A stretch of 64,000 nt of DNA from Actinomycetes bacterium (GCA_026708005.1 JAPOVR010000076.1:50064-114063), one strand, 5' to 3'. Positions 37,104-47,631 are shown, counted from the stretch's first letter. The notes: a model not told the origin generated them from the letters alone. Program-made: numbers and translations.

Positions 37104-38755
37104 GCGCGCTCTGCACCCGGAGAGAGCGCGCGTTCCTCGCGCTGGCGAAGCTCCGAGCGGCGGATCTTCCCAGAGATGGTCTTGGGAAGCTCGTCGACGA
37201 ACTCGATCTCTCGCGGATACTTGTACGGCGCGGTCACCCCCTTGACGTGGTCCTGCAGCTCTGCCGCGAGCGCTGCCGAGCCCTCGCGGCCCGCGGCGAG
37301 CACGACGAACGCCTTGACGATGCTCGTCCGCTGATGATCGGGCTTCGCCACGACCGCCGACTCGGCCACGGCCGGATGCTCGACAAGCGCAGACTCGACC
37401 TCGAACGGGCCAATTCGGTATGACGCCGAGATGATGACGTCGTCCGAGCGGCTCAGGAACCAGAAGTAGCCGTCCTCATCCTTCACCGCGCGGTCGCCCG
37501 TGTAGTACCAACCGTCCCGAAAGACGGCCGCGCTCGCCTCAGGATCGCGCCAGTACTCAGCCATGATCCCCGTCGGGCGCTCGGGCTCGGTCGCGACGGC
37601 GATATGCCCTTCATCGCCGGCCGGCAGCGGCGCGCCGTCGTCGTCGACGATGTCGACTTCATGACCGGGCGTTGGCTTCCCCATCGACCCTGGACGCACC
37701 GGAAGGCAGCGGTAGTTCGCGATCAGGTTGACCGTCTCGGTCTGCCCGTAGCCGTCGTAGATCGTGCGGCCTGTCGCCTCCTTCCACACGCGAATCACCT
37801 CCGGATTGAGGGGCTCCCCTGCCGCAACCGCGTGGCGGATGCCTGAGAGATCGACGGCAGCGAGATCGAGCTGGATGAGTGCCCGATAGAGGGTCGGAGG
37901 CGCGCAGAACGTCGTGATCCCCGAAGTGGCCGCAACGCGGAGCACATCCTCTGGATCGAGCCGGCCGCGCTGATCCCACAGGAACACCGACGCGCCCAGC
38001 CGCCACTGCCCGAACAGCTTGCCCCAGGCAGCCTTGGCCCAGCCTGTGTCGGAGAAGGTCCAGTGGAGGTCGTCCGCAGTCAGGTCCTGCCAGAAACGGG
38101 CCGTGATCTCGTGTCCGGCTCCGAGCGAGGCATGCGTGTGAAGCACGATCTTCGGCGCGGCGACCGTGCCCGACGTGTAGTAGAGGAGCAGCGGATCATC
38201 ACGTGACGTCGGTCGTGCCGGCGGCGACGTCTCCACGGCCGCCTCGACGAGCTCCGCGTACGTGAGGAAGCGCACGTCGAGCCGCTCGCCTACCACGATC
38301 AGGTGGCGAAGCGTCGGACAGTCATCAAGGACCGCGAGCACCTTCTCCACCCCGTCCTCGTCGGTGATCGCGAGCGCGGCCTCGGCCCGCCCGATGCGGT
38401 TTGCGATGTCGCGCGGCGTGCAGAGGACGGTCGCCGGCATCGGCACAACGCCGGCCTTGAACATCCCAAGCAGGAGCTCGTACCACTCCGGAATGCGCGG
38501 AAGCATCACGAAGGCGCGCTCACCCGGCCCGGTACCCATTGCCTCGAGCGCGTTGGCAACACAGTTCGCGGCTCGCGAGAGGTCGCGGAACGTGTACTCG
38601 CGGCGGTTCTCGCCGTGCTCGTCCACAGCGACGAGAGCGATCTTGGCCGGCTGGCGCGCCGCCCACACATCGACCACGTCTCGCACGAAGTTGTAGTCGG
38701 CGGGAACGTCCAGACGGAACGTGCGCCGCGCGTCCTCGTAGTCGCGCATGTTCAT
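37097..38755 (-). CDS. AMP-dependent acyl-CoA synthetase
   Basis: This protein of 552 residues is an adenylate-forming (ANL) enzyme that activates a carboxylic acid with ATP and CoA. 'LLLYYTSGTVAAPKIVLHTH' near residue 190 is the P-loop-like motif, in which the usual TSGTTG reads TSGTVA. 'YDGYGQTET' near 330, 'YYTGDRAVKDEDGYFWFLSR' near 430 and the C-terminal catalytic Lys in 'LPKTISGKIRR' are all present. It resembles medium-chain acyl-CoA (acetyl-CoA-like) synthetases. A Rieske gene lies upstream on the same strand (136-bp gap) and a divergent amidohydrolase beyond it. The true acid substrate is unknown. Confidence 0.9.
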   Translation of the reverse strand: MNMRDYEDARRTFRLDVPADYNFVRDVVDVWAARQPAKIALVAVDEHGENRREYTFRDLSRAANCVANALEAMGTGPGERAFVMLPRIPEWYELLLGMFKAGVVPMPATVLCTPRDIANRIGRAEAALAITDEDGVEKVLAVLDDCPTLRHLIVVGERLDVRFLTYAELVEAAVETSPPARPTSRDDPLLLYYTSGTVAAPKIVLHTHASLGAGHEITARFWQDLTADDLHWTFSDTGWAKAAWGKLFGQWRLGASVFLWDQRGRLDPEDVLRVAATSGITTFCAPPTLYRALIQLDLAAVDLSGIRHAVAAGEPLNPEVIRVWKEATGRTIYDGYGQTETVNLIANYRCLPVRPGSMGKPTPGHEVDIVDDDGAPLPAGDEGHIAVATEPERPTGIMAEYWRDPEASAAVFRDGWYYTGDRAVKDEDGYFWFLSRSDDVIISASYRIGPFEVESALVEHPAVAESAVVAKPDHQRTSIVKAFVVLAAGREGSAALAAELQDHVKGVTAPYKYPREIEFVDELPKTISGKIRRSELRQREERALSPGAERAH

Positions 38756-38891
38756 GGTGCGGAGATCCTACGAAGCCGGACAGCGCCGGCGGATGCTACC
38801 AGAGCAGGGAGCGCCGTCGAGGCCGGATCCGACCCAAGATCCGACCCAGAGACTCTCCGCGGCTGCCAGCCCAGCCGCCGGCCCGGGAAGC

Positions 38892-39296
38892 TCAGGCATG
38901 CAGCATTACCTTGCCCGCCTCGACGGTGACGGGGTAGACGCGCACACGGGCCCGTTCGGGATCGAACAGGGACCTGCCGCTCTCGAGCTCGAACTCCCAC
39001 CCGTGCCAAGGACAGCGGATGACGCGACCCTCCAGACCGAAGATCCACTCCTGCGGGGCTGACGGCAGCATGGTGCCACCCACCGAGCCGCGACAGAGCG
39101 GTCCCCCCTGGTGGGGGCACGTGTTACGAACCGCGAAGTATTCGCCGCCGACGTTCAAGACACCGATCGTGCGCCCGCCGATCTCGACGATCTTCCGCTC
39201 ACCGGGAGGAAGCTCCTCGGTGCGGCACACGACGTGCACACTCTGGCGCAGGTCTCGCGCCTCGCTTTCGGCCTGGCCCTTCTCCATCGCCGCCAC
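38892..39296 (-). CDS. Rieske [2Fe-2S] ferredoxin-like protein
   Basis: This protein of 134 residues has both Rieske boxes: Cys60-x-His62 in 'NTCPHQGGPL' and Cys95-x2-His98 in 'RCPWHGWEF'. There is no transmembrane segment, so it looks like a soluble ferredoxin component of a ring-hydroxylating oxygenase or a similar electron carrier. No oxygenase alpha subunit or reductase is nearby. A longer-than-usual loop of about 18 residues separates the first box from the second strand. It is probably co-transcribed with the acyl-CoA synthetase and is divergent from the amidohydrolase. Confidence 0.88.
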   Translation of the reverse strand: MAAMEKGQAESEARDLRQSVHVVCRTEELPPGERKIVEIGGRTIGVLNVGGEYFAVRNTCPHQGGPLCRGSVGGTMLPSAPQEWIFGLEGRVIRCPWHGWEFELESGRSLFDPERARVRVYPVTVEAGKVMLHA

Positions 39297-39367
39297 GGCG
39301 CCGACTCTATCCCAGCGACGTCGGGATGGTCCGTAGAATCAGCCGTGAATCGACGGGAGGAGGCGCG

Positions 39368-40507
39368 ATGAGCACCGCTGTCATGGAGTCGGCGACGAAC
39401 GCCGCGACCCGGCTGGGAATCGTCGACTGCGATGTGCATCCGCACCTGCGGAAGGGGCTTGACGACCTGATGCCGTACCTCTCCGTCTCCTCGCAGCGTC
39501 GAATCGGTGTCGGCCACGCCGCCAGCTGGGCGTCACAGGTCTACGCATCGCAGTTCTCGTTGCCCAAGAACGTCATGTACGTGAACACGGTCGGCGTCAT
39601 GCGCCGGGACAGCCTCCCCGCTGACGGCTCGGTACCCGCATCCGACCCGGCGTTCGTTGCCGAGCAGCATCTCGACGCCTACGGAATCGATCGGGCGGTG
39701 CTGATCGGCGGCAACGTCCTCGGGCTCGGAGCCCTTCCCGACGCGGACCTCGCCTCAGCGGTCGCCTCCGCCTACAACGACTGGCTCACAGAGCGCTGGC
39801 TCGAGGTCGATGACCGCTATCGAGGGGCGCTCGTCGTCGCATCCCAGGACCCGCTCGCGGCCGCCACCGAGATCAGGCGCGTCGGCTCGCGCCCGGGCAT
39901 GGTGCAGGTGATGCTGCCTTTGACCAACATCCTGATGGGCGACCGGCACTACTTCCCGATCTATGAAGCCGCCCGCGAGCTCGGCCTGCCCATCGGCGTC
40001 CACCCGAACTCGGTGGATGGGATCTTCGCGAAAGGCCCCCCGCTCGCAGGCGGGGTCTTCAGCTACTACATCGAGTGGCACACGGCCTTGACGCAGGTGT
40101 TCCACTCGAGCGTCATCAGCCTCGTCTGCCAGGGGGTCTTCGAGCAATTCCCGGGCATGAAGGTCGTGATCGCGGAGGGCGGGTTCGTCTGGCTCGTCGA
40201 TCTGATGTGGCGCCTCGACAAGAACTGGCAGGCACTCCGCGACGAGGTTCCATGGCTGACGTGCCCGCCCAGCGAGGAAATCGTCGAGCACATCCGCTTC
40301 ACGACGCAGCCGTTCGCGGAGCCATCACCCGAGCACCTGCGGAGCGTCGCGGAGATCATCCGCGCAGACCGGACGCTCCTCTTCAGCTCCGACTACCCGC
40401 ACTGGGACTTCGACAACCCGCAGCGCTCCCTGGCTGGTCTTCCCGAGGAGACGCAGCGGCGTATCCTCGCCGAGTCTGCGGTCGAGCTCTACGGTGAGCG
40501 CCTCTAG
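39368..40507 (+). CDS. Amidohydrolase-2 family metal-dependent hydrolase/decarboxylase
   Basis: This protein of 379 residues is preceded by a strong ribosome binding site (GGGAGGAGG just upstream of ATG 39368), which fixes the start although the frame opens 42 bp earlier. 'DCDVHPH' near residue 20 holds the first metal-binding Asp/His pair, and 'LLFSSDYPHWDFDNP' near 340 holds the catalytic Asp. These are amidohydrolase-2 (ACMSD/gamma-resorcylate decarboxylase-like) motifs. Such enzymes hydrolyse or decarboxylate aromatic or lactone substrates. It is divergent from the Rieske/acyl-CoA synthetase pair across 71 bp, suggesting a shared aromatic-acid pathway. Confidence 0.88.
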   Translation: MSTAVMESATNAATRLGIVDCDVHPHLRKGLDDLMPYLSVSSQRRIGVGHAASWASQVYASQFSLPKNVMYVNTVGVMRRDSLPADGSVPASDPAFVAEQHLDAYGIDRAVLIGGNVLGLGALPDADLASAVASAYNDWLTERWLEVDDRYRGALVVASQDPLAAATEIRRVGSRPGMVQVMLPLTNILMGDRHYFPIYEAARELGLPIGVHPNSVDGIFAKGPPLAGGVFSYYIEWHTALTQVFHSSVISLVCQGVFEQFPGMKVVIAEGGFVWLVDLMWRLDKNWQALRDEVPWLTCPPSEEIVEHIRFTTQPFAEPSPEHLRSVAEIIRADRTLLFSSDYPHWDFDNPQRSLAGLPEETQRRILAESAVELYGERL

Positions 40508-40725
40508 CGCCCGGCGTCCTGGGTGGCCCTGTGCGGCGGCGCGCGGCGGCGCTGTGCGGCGGCACTCGAGGTGGCCCGTTGCGGCGGTCCCGTGCGGCGC
40601 ACCTTGCGGCGGTCTCGTGCGGCGCCACCGTGCCTCAAGCGGGGGCGCACCAGCGCAGAATCGGTACCGCCCCGTGGCGCTTCTGCCGCTTGGAGCAGTT
40701 CGAGGGCGGCCGTGGGGATCGTTGC

Positions 40726-40829
40726 AGAATCGACGCAGCCTCGTGACGCTTCTGCCACAGATCGCGCGAAATCCGTGCGCATATCTCGGCTACCCTCCCC
40801 CCGGGTGGTGGGCGGGGGGTGGCTTGCCC
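40726..40829 (+). repeat. Dispersed ~100-bp intergenic repeat, copy 2 (plus a partial copy just upstream)
   Basis: The words AGAATCGACGCAG, TCGTGACGCTTCTG, CGCGCGAAATCCG and GGCTACCCTCCCCCCGGG occur in the shared order. A left-end fragment (AGAATCGGTACCG then GTGGCGCTTCTG) lies at 40656-40691, a partial tandem duplication. The whole gap 40508-41306 separates convergent genes and holds no gene. Its left part (40530-40650) is an array of short TGCGGCGG-type near-repeats, and its right part is unremarkable GC-rich sequence. Confidence 0.8.
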
Positions 40830-41306
40830 TCTGCGGCCTGTGCGGGCCGGCCGGCCAAGCCTAAGAGTTGCAGCGGTCAGGACAGGCCAACAGGCGCGGC
40901 GACATGGGCAGGCGCGGCTTCCGTCGGCTCAGCGCCCCGTCGCGACGGCTGGTCTCCCCAGCCGTCTGCAGCGCCCCGCAGGAGCTGCCGCAGCGTCGGC
41001 CGCCCGCCGGCTCGACCACGTTCCTCGGCGGTCGAGGTACGGTCGGCACGACGGGCGTAGCGTGCCTGAGCCCCGGCACGGAGCCGGACGGGTCGGCGTC
41101 CCTGGGGATCGGCCACCTGCCAGCTCAGCTCCACATCCCGTAACAGCCGCGCGGCCGGGCAGCCTTCCCCGCTGCCAACCCGTCGCAGCGGCCACAGGCG
41201 CGCAAACGGGCACGACACGCGGTTGCATGGTGCCTGAGCGGCGCGCTCAACCCAGCCGCAGCGGGGCCACGAGCGCCCAGCGGCACGACGCTCCTGAACT
41301 CTCGGG

Positions 41307-42062
41307 CTAGATCGCAGTGTAGCCCCCGTCGACAAGCAGGAGGTGCCCTTGGACGCCGTCCGAGGCTGGACTCGCGAGGTACACGGCGGCACCGATCATC
41401 TCCTCGGACTCGAGGACACGCCCCGCTGGCACGAGCGGCGTGAACGCCTCAAGGAAGCCGGGCGAGTCGATGAGCTCCCTCGTCATCTCGGTTCTCACCG
41501 CCGTTGGCCCAATCGCGTTCACGTTGACGCCGCTGCCAGGCTATTCCGCTGCGAGCGTCCGCGTGAGCTGGAGCACCCCGCCCTTGCTCACGCAGTAGGC
41601 CGTGAACTGAGGATACCCCGTCACGCTGAACGTCGAGCCGAGGTTGATGATCTTGCCCGCGCCCTGGGTTAGCATCCGTCTGCCGGCAACCTGGCAACAG
41701 AAGAAGAGCGCCTTGAGGTTCGTGTCCAGCACGGTGTCCCAGTCCTCCTCGGTGACCTCGACGGAGGGTCGAATGACCTGCACGCCCGCAGAGTTCACCA
41801 GGATGTCGAGGCCGCCGAGATCATCTGCAATTGCATCGAACGCCGGCTCGATCTCGCCGATCGCGGTGAGGTCGAGGACGTCGACCATCGCACGGCGACC
41901 CATCGCTTCGATTGCGGCCGCGACCTCGCGAAGGGGCTCCTCAGTGCGGCCGATGAGCACGACGTCAGAGCCGGCCTAGGCCAGGCCGATCGCGATGGCC
42001 TTGCCGATACCGCGCCTGCCGCCCGTCACGACGGCGACCTTGCCGGTGAGCTCCTCGCTCAG
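41307..42062 (-). pseudogene. Short-chain dehydrogenase/reductase with two in-frame TAG codons
   Basis: A single frame encodes a whole SDR of about 250 residues: 'GKVAVVTGGRRGIGKAIAIG' (NAD-binding), 'ILVNSAGVQV', the catalytic 'YCVSKGG' and the end 'ASDGVQGHLLLVDGGYTAI'. It is broken by TAG at 41976-41978 after 'AIGLA' (relatives have Glu) and by TAG at 41541-41543 after 'LAAE' (relatives often have Trp). The start also appears lost: the codon at the expected position is CTG. The frame itself is intact, so the damage is by point mutation only. It is the first relic of the decayed stretch. Confidence 0.85.
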
Positions 42063-42096
42063 GGGTTTGTCCTTTCGCAGGCGGGTGGCACCACGG

Positions 42097-42333
42097 TCAC
42101 GGTGTGTGGCGGGCCAGCCAGCCGTCCATCACCTCCATGAACCTCGGCGCCTCCTCCATCAGGAAGAAGTGGCTGGACCCCTCGAAGATCACGGTTTCCC
42201 CCTGGGGCAGCTGCTCCTGCATCCAGCGCGTCGCGGTGAGCGAGCAGATGGCATCCTGGCCACCCGCGAGGATCTGGGTTGGGCACGTGATCTCGCCCAG
42301 CCGATCGAGCGTGTCGTGCTCGAGGCAGGCGCG
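42097..42333 (-). pseudogene. Alpha/beta hydrolase, C-terminal fragment
   Basis: The minus-strand frame reads '[20 protein letters not shown]', then '[20 protein letters not shown]' and '[20 protein letters not shown]', ending at the stop at 42097-42099. This is the C-terminal third of a 3-oxoadipate-enol-lactonase-like alpha/beta hydrolase, with the catalytic Asp region and the 'SSHF' His. The N-terminal part, including the nucleophile elbow, is absent. At about 42,333 the sequence passes directly into a CoxS fragment on the opposite strand. It ends 35 bp from the SDR relic on the same strand. Confidence 0.75.
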
Positions 42334-42541
42334 GTGGGATCACCACGGGCTGCAGTGCAGCTTCTGCACCCCTGGCACCGTGCTCGTAGCCCGTGACCTG
42401 CTCGAGCGGAACCCCGACCCGACCGAGGGAGAGATCCGTGAGGCGATCGCGGGGAACATCTGCCGCTGCACCGGCTACGTCTTCATCGTCGATGCCATCG
42501 CCGCCGCAGCGCAGGCGATGGGAGCACCGACCGCTCGATGA
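42334..42541 (+). pseudogene. Molybdenum hydroxylase [2Fe-2S] small subunit (CoxS), C-terminal fragment
   Basis: The plus-strand frame reads '[20 protein letters not shown]' and '[19 protein letters not shown]', the second [2Fe-2S] domain of CoxS-type small subunits with its Cys-x2-Cys and Cys-x-Cys ligands. The first, plant-type ferredoxin domain is missing. The fragment begins exactly where the opposite-strand hydrolase fragment ends, so both genes have lost their 5' halves at one junction. It runs into the large-subunit relic with an ATGA-like overlap at 42538. Confidence 0.8.
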
Positions 42542-44916
42542 CCGGAGCCGTCCAGCCGAAGCCCCTCGGTGCGCGCGCGCCGCGTCGATGACCCCCGATA
42601 CCTCACTGGCCGGGCCCGGTACGTCGCCGATATCGCGCGGCCTGGGACGCGGCACGCCGCTTTCGTCCGAAGCGACAGCGCCCATGCTGAGATCGAGCTG
42701 GCCGCACCGGGCGTCAAGGTGGTGCTCACAGGCACTGACGTCGTCGGGCCGGTGCAGCCAATCACGTGCGACTCGATGTACCCGTCCCGGCAGCCGACCG
42801 AGTTCCCGTGCCTCGCCGGCGGACGCGTCGGTTTGTCGGGGAGGCCGCGGCGGTCGCCGTCGCAGACGATCGCTACCTGGCCGAAGACGCCGCGCAAGCG
42901 GTCGAGGTGAGCTACGCGCCCCTGCCCGTCGTCGACTCGGTCAAGACCGCTGTCGACACCGACGCGCCGCAGGTGCACGAGGCGTGGGAGGCCAACTTCT
43001 ACGTGAAGCGGCACTTCGTGGGCGGCGATACCGACGCGGCCTTCGCAGAGTCGTACGGCAAGCTTGAGCTCGACCTCGTGAGCCGGCGGCACAGCCGCAT
43101 ACCGCTCGAGAACCGCTGATGCGTAGCGGAGTACGACGAGGCTGAAGGTGTGCTCGCGCTGTGGACATCGACGCAGATCCCCCACCTGGTCAGGACCGGT
43201 CTGGCCGACTGTCTCGATTTTCCCGAGAACCGCATCCGCGTGCTCGCGCCGGACGTGGGCGGAGGCTTTGGCATCAAGGGGCATCAAGGGTAGTCTCTTC
43301 CCCGAAGAGATCGCTGTCTCGTTCCTCGCGCTCGAGACCGGCCGTCCGATCAAGTGGGTCGAGGATCGACGCGAGCACCTGCTCGCCAGCATCCACGCGC
43401 GCGAGCACTACCACCGCGTGCAGGTCGCCTATCCGGCGGATGGCACGGTCGTGGCGCTGCGAGCCTGCATCTACGTCGACTGCGGGGCGTACTCCGTGTA
43501 CCCCTGGACGTCGACAATGGACACGGGCATGGCGCTGGGAATCCTGCCCGGCCCGTACCGCATCCGGCACTACGAGTGCGAGGCCTACAGCGTGGCCACG
43601 AACAAGTGCCCGCTGGGACCCTACCGTGGCGTCTCACGACCGGCGGCCTGCTCACCATCGAACGCGTCATGGACGAGGTGGGCCGCGTACTCGGGCTCGA
43701 CCCGGCCGAGGTGCGCCGGCGGAACCTCGTCCGAGCCGACGGGTTCCCCTACACCTCTGTGACAGGGCTGCTCTACGACAGCGGCAGCTTCGGCGACTCG
43801 ATCGAGCAGGTCTGCGAGGATGCCGACTACGAAGGCATGCGGCGCCAGCAGTCCCGGGCGCGCGGGGAGGGGCGGCTGCTCGGCATCGGGCTGAGCTGCT
43901 TCACCGAGCAGACGGCGCACACGACCACGAAGTTCATCAAACGGGGCGTTCCCATCATCTTCGGGTACGAGGCGGCCACGGTCAGCATGGATCCATCCGG
44001 GACGGTCCTCGTTCAGATCAGCACCCACTCCCACGGGCAGGGTCAGGAGACGACCATGGCCCAAATCGCCGCGGATCGCCTCTCGCTGCCGCTCGGGGAC
44101 GTTCGCGTGACCTTCGGGGATACGTCGTCCACGCCCTACGGAATGGGGACGTTCGCGAGCCGCGCCGCCGTGCTCACCGGAGGTGCGTGTCACCCGGCGG
44201 CCGCACGTCTCGGCGACATGCTGCTGCGCTTCGGGGCGCACGTGCTCGAGGCGGACGCCGCTGACGTTGAGCTGGTCGGTGGGTCGGTCGCTCCCAAGGG
44301 AGCACCGGAGCGGGCGGTGGAGATCCGAGATCTGGCGCGCTGGGCCTACCACCGGCCGGAGAAGCTTCCCCAGGGCATGGAGCCCGTGTTGCAGGCCGTC
44401 TCGTCCTACGATGCGGATCCCGGGACCGGCACGTTCACCAACCCAGCACAGATCGCGCTGATCGAGCTCGACGCCAACACGGGTGGTATCGAGATCCTCC
44501 GCTACGTCGTCGTCGAGGACTGCGGGCGCATAATCAACCCGCTGATCGTCGACGGGCAGGTGCAGGGCGGCGTGGTGCAGGGAATCGGCGGCGCGATCCT
44601 CGAATAGCTCGTCTACGACACCGAAGGGCAGCTGCTCACGACCTCCCTCATGGACTACCTGCTGCCCGCGGCAACCGACCTACCCCGGATCGAGGTCTCG
44701 CACATCGAGACGCCGTCGCCGTTCACGGTGGAAGGGATCAAGGGCATGGGGGAGGGCGGCGCGATCGCGCCCAGGCTGGCGCTGGCGGCGGCTGTGCAGG
44801 ATGCGCTGCGCCCGCTCGGCCACGTCTTCGTGCACGAGCTGCCGCTCTCGCCTGACCGCGTTCGTCACTACGTCGAGCGCGCCCGCGAGCAGGGCGAGCG
44901 AGGGGGATTAGGATGA
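42538..44916 (+). pseudogene. Molybdenum hydroxylase large subunit (CoxL/xanthine dehydrogenase type), multiply broken, system 1
   Basis: Fragments in all three frames assemble into a nearly full large subunit of about 790 residues: 'RVDDPRYLTGRARYVADIAR', 'DVGGGFGIKG', 'RPIKWVEDRREHLLAS', 'ATNKCPLGPYRG', 'THSHGQGQETTMAQIAADRL', 'YVVVEDCGRIINPLIVDGQ' and 'GEGGAIAPRLA'. Defects are frame changes near 42,570, 42,830 and 43,655, an exact 10-bp tandem duplication at 43271-43290 that shifts the frame, TGA at 43117-43119 where relatives have Gly ('ENRGCVAEY'), and TAG at 44605-44607 where relatives have Glu. It should bind the molybdopterin cofactor, but it cannot be made as one chain. Confidence 0.88.
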
Positions 44917-45898
44917 GGTTCGGTGTCTGGCTGCCCGCGTACTGCTATGAGGATCTCTCGTACGACCGGGTTCGTCGGCAGGTACGCGAGTTTTCCTAGA
45001 AGGCCGGCGAGCATGACTTCGACATCTGGGTGATCGACCATCTGCTCGTTGCGACCGGGCTGTACGGGGTCACCTGGCTGGAGCCGCTGAAAGCGCTCAC
45101 CTACGCGTCGGCGCTTGCGCCGAACGTGCGGGTCGGGACCGGCATCCTCGTGCTGCCGCTGCGCAATCCCGTGCTCCTCACGAAGGAGGTCGCGACCCTC
45201 GAGTACCTCACGGGAGGCAAGTTCATCCTCGGCGTGGGCCCCGGCTGGTATCCGCCCGAGTTCGAGGCGGTTGGCACGACCGTGCGCGAGCGGGGAGGAG
45301 GACCGATGAGATCCTCGCCGCCCTCCGCCGTCTCCTGACGGAGGACGACGTGACGTTCGAGGGCGACTACTACTCCTTCGAGAACGTGGCGATCGAGCCG
45401 CGACCGCCCAAGCTCCCGGAGATCTGGGTTGCGGGGGCTAGCGCGTGCCCGATCCCAAGTTCAACGATCAGCCTGTGCTGGCCGAGAGCGTGCTCAACCG
45501 CGCGCTGGACGGCGATGCTGGCGCCCACGCTGCTCTGGCAAACAGGAGTGGATCAAGCGGGACTGGCAGCAGATCCAGGCCGCGCTCGCCGACCGCGGCC
45601 GGCCGCCAGACTCGATCACCTTCGCCCACACGAACTTCACGCACCTCGTTGACACGACCAGTCGCGAGCGGGCGCTCTCCGAGCAGCGCCTGCACTTCGC
45701 GACGGTCATGGGTACCACCGCGGCTGCGATCACCTCCAGGAGTGCTGCCTGTTCGGCACGATCGACGAGATCGTGGAGCGCATCGCCGACCTTGAGGCGA
45801 GCGAGCTCGAGTACCTGCTGGGCATGACGAGCGACGATCCCGCCCAGTTTGACCTTGCCGCAGAGCTGATCGTCCCGCACTTCCCGGAGAGCGGCTAG
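44913..45898 (+). pseudogene. LLM-class (luciferase-like, F420/FMN-dependent) oxidoreductase, broken
   Basis: It starts at ATG 44913 ('MRFGVWLPAYCYEDLSYDRV'), overlapping the CoxL relic by 4 bp as ATGA. TAG at 44997-44999 interrupts the sequence that continues in the same frame with 'AGEHDFDIWVIDHLL' and 'VRVGTGILVLPLRNPVLLTK', the bacterial luciferase-like core. Frame changes near 45,300, 45,440, 45,540 and 45,730 are needed to follow it through 'RTDEILAALRRLLTEDDVTF' and 'IDEIVERIADLEASELEYLL' to the stop at 45898. The former product would be about 320 residues. Confidence 0.82.
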
Positions 45899-46441
45899 GC
45901 AGCCTCGGCGCCGGACACCAGCGAGACGGGGCACGTACCGACAACAGCCCCAAAGACCAGGCTAGCAGCCCCACGAACGCCCTCGCCGCGTTCTCGATCC
46001 ACCAGCCACGCACCCGGGTAGGCCCGCCCACAAACCAACAGCCACCTCGAAATGCCCACAAACGATCTCTGAGGAATGCTGACGACCCAGCTTCGTCCGC
46101 TCACGCCTCGCGAAACAGGCCGCGCTCAACCGCGACCTCAACCACTACCTCACGTGCGACAACAACGGCTGCGCCCACACCGGCAGACTCACAAAGCTCA
46201 CAAAGCGTCGAACCCAGGCGACATCCTCCACAGGGCCGACAGAGCAAAACCGGGATGAGCACCCGCCGCGACATCCCGGAGCCAGTGCAGGCTGAGTGAG
46301 CGAGGGCCGGTGCTCAGCGTGGCTTCCTCCCTGGGCGAGAGCCCGAGACACCGCAGGCACGACATTGGCCTCCTTCGCTTCAACGGCTCCGGCTTCCCGC
46401 CAAGCGCGGCCCAACCCCAATTCATCAGACAGCCCGGACCG
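45899..46441. other. Intergenic region without a recognised gene
   Basis: 543 bp between the convergent LLM relic and the GPP34 gene. A short plus-strand stretch near 46,100-46,300 ('DLNHYLTCDNNGCAHTG' in one frame) could be a remnant, but I recognise no family. No copy of the dispersed repeat is present. Confidence 0.4.
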
Positions 46442-47110
46442 CTACATCCCCCGGGCTACCGCGGCGGCCACCGACGCCTCGATGTCGTGGATCACCTGGG
46501 TCACGGCTTGACCGACGAGGTCGAGCTTGCGTACCTCCTTGATGCGGGCGGACGCCTTGCTCAGCTCCTGTTTGGACAGCAATCCCTCGAAGATGCCGCA
46601 TGCGTTGGCGAGGCAGATGATCACGATGTCGCGCGGGTCTGGGATCTCGTCGCTGAACAGCACTTTCATGATGCGCAGCTTCACCTCGCGTCTCGTCTCC
46701 CCGTCGATGGCCGGGTAGCGTCTGGACCGGAACACCCATAGAAAGCGGTCGTCTCGGCGCTCGAGGATGCCATGGGCGACCAGCCGGGAGAGCGCCTCCT
46801 CACGGGTCGCCTCGGCGCGGCCTGCTGTGCGCTCCACCCAGAAACGGGCGTCGCGCTTCTCCCCTGCTGCCGTCTCGTCCTGCTCCGCTGCTGCGATCTC
46901 GGCCAGCGTCGGGTCGAGCAGGCTGTCGCCGACAGGCGTGGCGTCGACGAGAACCAGCTGCTCCAGGTCGGTGTCGATTCGGTTCTCCAGTGCCAGGTCC
47001 ATCAGCACGCCTCCGGCGATCGCGTAGGTCAGCGACCAGCTAGGAGTGCGGGCACACTTCCCATCGTCGTCGAGGAGGAGCAGGATGATCTCCTCGGCGA
47101 ATCTCAGCAT
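46442..47110 (-). CDS. GPP34 (Golgi phosphoprotein 3) family protein
   Basis: This protein of 222 residues starts at ATG 47108-47110 ('MLRFAEEIILLLLDDDGK'); the longer open frame upstream is Arg-rich and lacks similarity. The N-terminal 'EEIILLLLDDDGK', then 'YAIAGGVLMDLALENRI' and 'LVAHGILERRDDRFLWVF' match the bacterial GPP34 family, relatives of a phosphoinositide-binding Golgi protein. In actinobacteria the function is unknown and may be peripheral membrane binding. It is intact although it lies within the decayed stretch. Confidence 0.88.
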   Translation of the reverse strand: MLRFAEEIILLLLDDDGKCARTPSWSLTYAIAGGVLMDLALENRIDTDLEQLVLVDATPVGDSLLDPTLAEIAAAEQDETAAGEKRDARFWVERTAGRAEATREEALSRLVAHGILERRDDRFLWVFRSRRYPAIDGETRREVKLRIMKVLFSDEIPDPRDIVIICLANACGIFEGLLSKQELSKASARIKEVRKLDLVGQAVTQVIHDIEASVAAAVARGM

Positions 47111-47631
47111 GACGCTTGCCTTCTCCCTGCAGGTGGAGCCGCCGCGCCGCGGCCGCCTGGCTCCGTCTGTCGCCGCACTCGAACGCCGAGCATTGCCGAT
47201 CACTATAGCCGCCTGCCGCCGCCTTGCCGGCACGTCTTCGCCGAGCCTGTTCGCTTATCAACCAGGCCGGTCCGACCCCTCCCGGCCTCCTCCTCCGGCA
47301 AGAGATCGAAGGGGCGCTCAGAGTGTCGGCGCCCAAGACGGCAATGAGAACAGGGGTCGCAGCCGGTCCTGGACTCGGGGCCGGGGTCGGAGAGGGTACT
47401 GGCCACCTCGATCTCCGAGGCGTCCCTGCCTGACCTCTTCGTCTGTGCTGGCCGTTCGTCTCTTCCTTCCGTCTCGCGCTGTTCCAGCGGTCCCGACGCC
47501 GACGCCACCTGTAAACCAACCCCTCCCAGACCTCGCCGAGACATCATCACGCCCCGGACCCCCCGACCAGCACAACTCCCGCACCTACCGGTAAGCCAAT
47601 GCCGCTCAGCGGAAGGCCCCCGAAGTTCGTG

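Noticed and set aside
46100..46300. HNH-endonuclease or zinc-finger-like remnant ('LTCDNNGCAHTG')
   Set aside because: The stretch is short, starts without a signal and lacks further motifs, so a family call cannot be supported.
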